This document shows positions 34,269 through 36,662 of a stretch of 36,662 bases of DNA, piece after piece; the first letter of the stretch is position 1; every line of letters begins with the position of its first letter. Source of the stretch: Lingula anatina (taxonomy: Eukaryota; Brachiopoda; Lingulata; Lingulida; Lingulidae); assembly GCF_001039355.2 (NCBI RefSeq), contig NW_019775560.1, forward strand, positions 127,612 to 164,273. Direction: 5' to 3'. The position numbers were made by a program, and so were the translations under genes. A model generated the notes under the pieces. That model was not told the DNA's origin. It made no database searches and was given only the letters and a program-made list of their open reading frames with translations.

Positions 34269-34568
34269 TTGTAATTTCAATGATGTGTAAATGAAAGTCA
34301 AGTTACTATCCATCGGTCAGCCTCCTTTTTTAATATTTGCCAAGTAGCAATTTATTATGATAATGAGGCTCTACTGAGGTAGAGAGAAGTGCTTCGAATA
34401 TGTTCAACCTGGGAACAAAACTTTGAAAACTGCAACATTCTCAGTCAATATTTATTAATGAAGAAGCTACTACACGAAACATAGTTACTCAGTGTTTTTA
34501 AGATACAAAAGAAAAGCAGAACGCATTGAGCTCGAGCAGTAAACAGCCTCGTTGTGGATGTTTAAAAA
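34269..34568. promoter_or_regulatory. Head-to-head intergenic region, likely bidirectional promoter
   Basis: Only 300 bp separate the predicted start codons of the MYND gene (minus strand, 34268) and ZRANB3 (plus strand, 34569). Both transcripts must therefore begin in or very near this stretch. I see no clear TATA box at a sensible distance. The assignment depends on the short first exon of the MYND gene being right. Confidence 0.55.
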
Positions 34569-36487
34569 ATGGCGCATAACACGAAAGCGCACCAAAAGGA
34601 ATCAACAGGGAAACTATCGTATCTTCCGCGTAAACTGCGCCAGCGATTAATGAAATTCCAAGCGGAAGGGGTAGACTTTGGTATCAGGAATGATGGAAAG
34701 TAAGCATGATGTTAGCTTTACTTTTTTACTTGTAAGAACCACTTTTTGCATAAAGAATTTCAAGAATGTTGGCTATCTACTGTAGACTAGTGGACAGTAG
34801 TGCCAGTGGTACATGTACTATTTCTAGGTACAGTATACATAATTTAAATTACATGATGATATGATAAAAATACCATAGATTAAAAATAATATATGACATA
34901 CAGTGAACGTACAAATTACAGTTTAGTCTCAGGTCACCTTTTCTACAAAGCCAAAGGCAGCCATCCCACAAGCACTGATCATGATTTTTAAATTTTATGT
35001 CATATTTAATTTTTCAGATGCCTGATTGGAGATGAGGTATGTATATTTTAGATTCAGAACGATTCTTTTTTATCAAAAAATATTTGAAAAATCAGGTACT
35101 GGTAATATATTTTTCAAAAGTCAAAATACATTTGCAAATCAAAGTTAATGGCTGCTGATACAGTTCATGTGCTAGTGTTACATCTTGCTGATCTTTTCCT
35201 TGTACACACACACCCCTACATTTTTTTAAATGAAAGAAATCTTGTAAAACCATTCCCTTAAGCACCCTCATCACCCTGCCTCCTCCTGCTCCATCACTAC
35301 TCCCTGAGATCACCAAGGAAGCAATGCAGAGACATAACAAAACAAAGCAGTGTAGATGTAATGTTTTTCTTGTCCAACATAACTTCATATGAACTTTTAC
35401 TACATCTTTGCATCAGTTGAGCATGTGACAACTTTTCACCCACTTGAACAGGCTGTCATGCATAATTCAACTTAAAACAACTTGCTGGCTAAACACCTAA
35501 AATATGTACATATTATATAATACCACTCTCAAATACTGTTAACTCCAGATGGGTCTGGGGAAAACCCTGCAGGCCATCTCTATAGCCTATTACTACAAGG
35601 CTGAGTGGCCCCTGCTGATAGTAATCCCGGCTTCACTGAGATACCCCTGGGTGGAGGAGATAGAGAAATGGCTGCCAGAGGTCAGTCCACACCATATCAA
35701 CCTGATGCAGTCTATGCAGGATACCAGGTAAGAGGTACAAAACTACAGTCTGGGGTAGTGCAAACTTTCTCCAAATTTGCCAAATGCTAAAACTGACTTA
35801 ATTGGCTTAACAAAATACCAGGAGGGTTGATTTGATTTCTTTAAGTCAAAGCTATACCATTTGTAGAAAAAATTGATGAAAAATTGGTGATTGTCTAAGC
35901 AAAAAAATAATAAAAATGCTAGCGCTACCCCAGACAGTCTGGTGTATACCAGGCTAAGATTTTATACGTGGAACCTTGGGTAGGGTTTAAAATGTGTAAA
36001 GGTATCCTATTTGGGTTTTTTTTATGCCAAATCTTTTTTTTTTTTCAGTCTGTAGTATACAGAATATAACGTATAGTAAGTGATATAAGAGATATAAAGT
36101 GAAGGTTGTAGTATAAGGTGAATAAAAATATGGGAGTATTACTGTTGTCACCAGGTTCATATTCTACATACTTACAGGAAAAAGCAATTTTGGAAATGTG
36201 AATAATTATTTTTGTTTCAAATTTCTTAAGAAGCAACTCTCTGTTTCAGTGCCATCCCTACAGCAGCCATTACCATCATCACATATGGTCTTATACAACA
36301 CTTTAAACCAGGCTCTCCCTGCCTGGAGGCACTGGTCAACCAAAACTTTCAGGTGGTCATTGTGGACGAATCTCATTATGTCCGGAACAGAAAGACAGCC
36401 ACCACCAAGGTTGTGGTACCACTGGTGCAGAGAGCCAGAAGGAAGATATTACTGACAGGAACGCCTGCTTTAGCTAGACCATCAGAG
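34569..36487 (+). CDS. ZRANB3: ZRANB3-type SNF2 family annealing helicase, N-terminal exons (runs off window)
   Basis: Four exons join in frame: 34569-34699, 35018-35036, 35549-35727 and 36250-36487, giving the first 189 residues. Motifs of the SNF2 ATPase are in order: LRQRLMKFQAEGVDF (Q-like entry), DEMGLGKT with Walker A K55, LLIVIPASLRYPWVEEIEKW (motif Ia), VIVDESHY with D149-E150-S151-H152 (motif II) and LLTGTPALARPSE (motif III, TGTP 179-182). The stretch EWPLLIV-P-SLRYPW-EEIEKW and the DESHY form are typical of ZRANB3. ZRANB3 is a PCNA- and polyubiquitin-binding enzyme that rewinds and remodels stalled replication forks in the nucleus. The ATG at 34569 is the first in frame. The C-terminal helicase lobe, NZF finger and HNH nuclease would lie beyond the window. 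Confidence 0.9.
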
Positions 36488-36662
36488 GTGAAGAGAGCTA
36501 CAGATTGAGATTTCTTAGGCATGATTACTAGTAGCTACATTGTCAATTAATTCTTTTATTTTCAGCCCAGTCAACAATGAAAAATATCTTACAGTACAGA
36601 AATCAGATTAAAAACTTTCTCTTTAATTAATCCATAAATTGGTATTATACTGTTTTTATTGA
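36488..36662. other. Intron of the ZRANB3-like gene
   Basis: Sequence after the donor at 36488 (GAG|GTGAAG) is AT-rich and holds no further exon before the window ends. Confidence 0.6.

Overview
The window looks like nuclear DNA of an invertebrate animal. Genes are split by many introns with GT-AG (twice GC-AG) splice sites, the DNA is AT-rich, and it carries (AAAT)n and (CA)n microsatellites, a LINE and a foldback MITE. Gene content (a THNSL1 with a shikimate-kinase front, a ZRANB3-type helicase, an NXPE-like esterase) fits a lophotrochozoan. A bivalve mollusc is my best guess, but it is inference. Two isolated ambiguous bases (N at 703 and 28873) show this is assembled sequence.

Layout, left to right. 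841-2736 (+): the last five coding exons of an AGC-type protein kinase whose 5' part lies off the window. 3597 to about 9286 (+): an L1-like LINE with both ORFs open and two 169-bp tandem units at its 5' end. 10432-12069 (-): an intronless NXPE/PC-esterase-like type II membrane protein. About 12850-13190 (-): a dead Tc1/mariner transposase fragment. 13551-19082 (+): a complete ten-exon THNSL1 gene (717 aa) with a foldback MITE in one intron. 20692-34268 (-): a large gene ending in a MYND-type zinc finger that I cannot name. 34569-36487 (+): the first four coding exons of ZRANB3, cut by the right edge. The MYND gene and ZRANB3 start head to head, 300 bp apart.

The most unusual structure is inside the MYND gene. 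A block of about 3.7 kb carrying five exons occurs twice in direct tandem (25150-28872 and 28874-32502). The large exon in the block is 1113 bp in both copies and differs at about 17 positions by my hand count. Both block boundaries fall in phase 0, so the predicted protein stays open with either one block (1045 aa) or two (1525 aa). A single N sits exactly at the junction. Either this is a recent in-frame exon-block duplication or two haplotypes were wrongly joined in tandem; the sequence alone does not decide.

The genes do not form a pathway. THNSL1 is a probable mitochondrial PLP enzyme, ZRANB3 is a replication-fork repair helicase, and the others are unrelated. Exon structures below were built by hand from reading frame and splice sites and have no transcript support.
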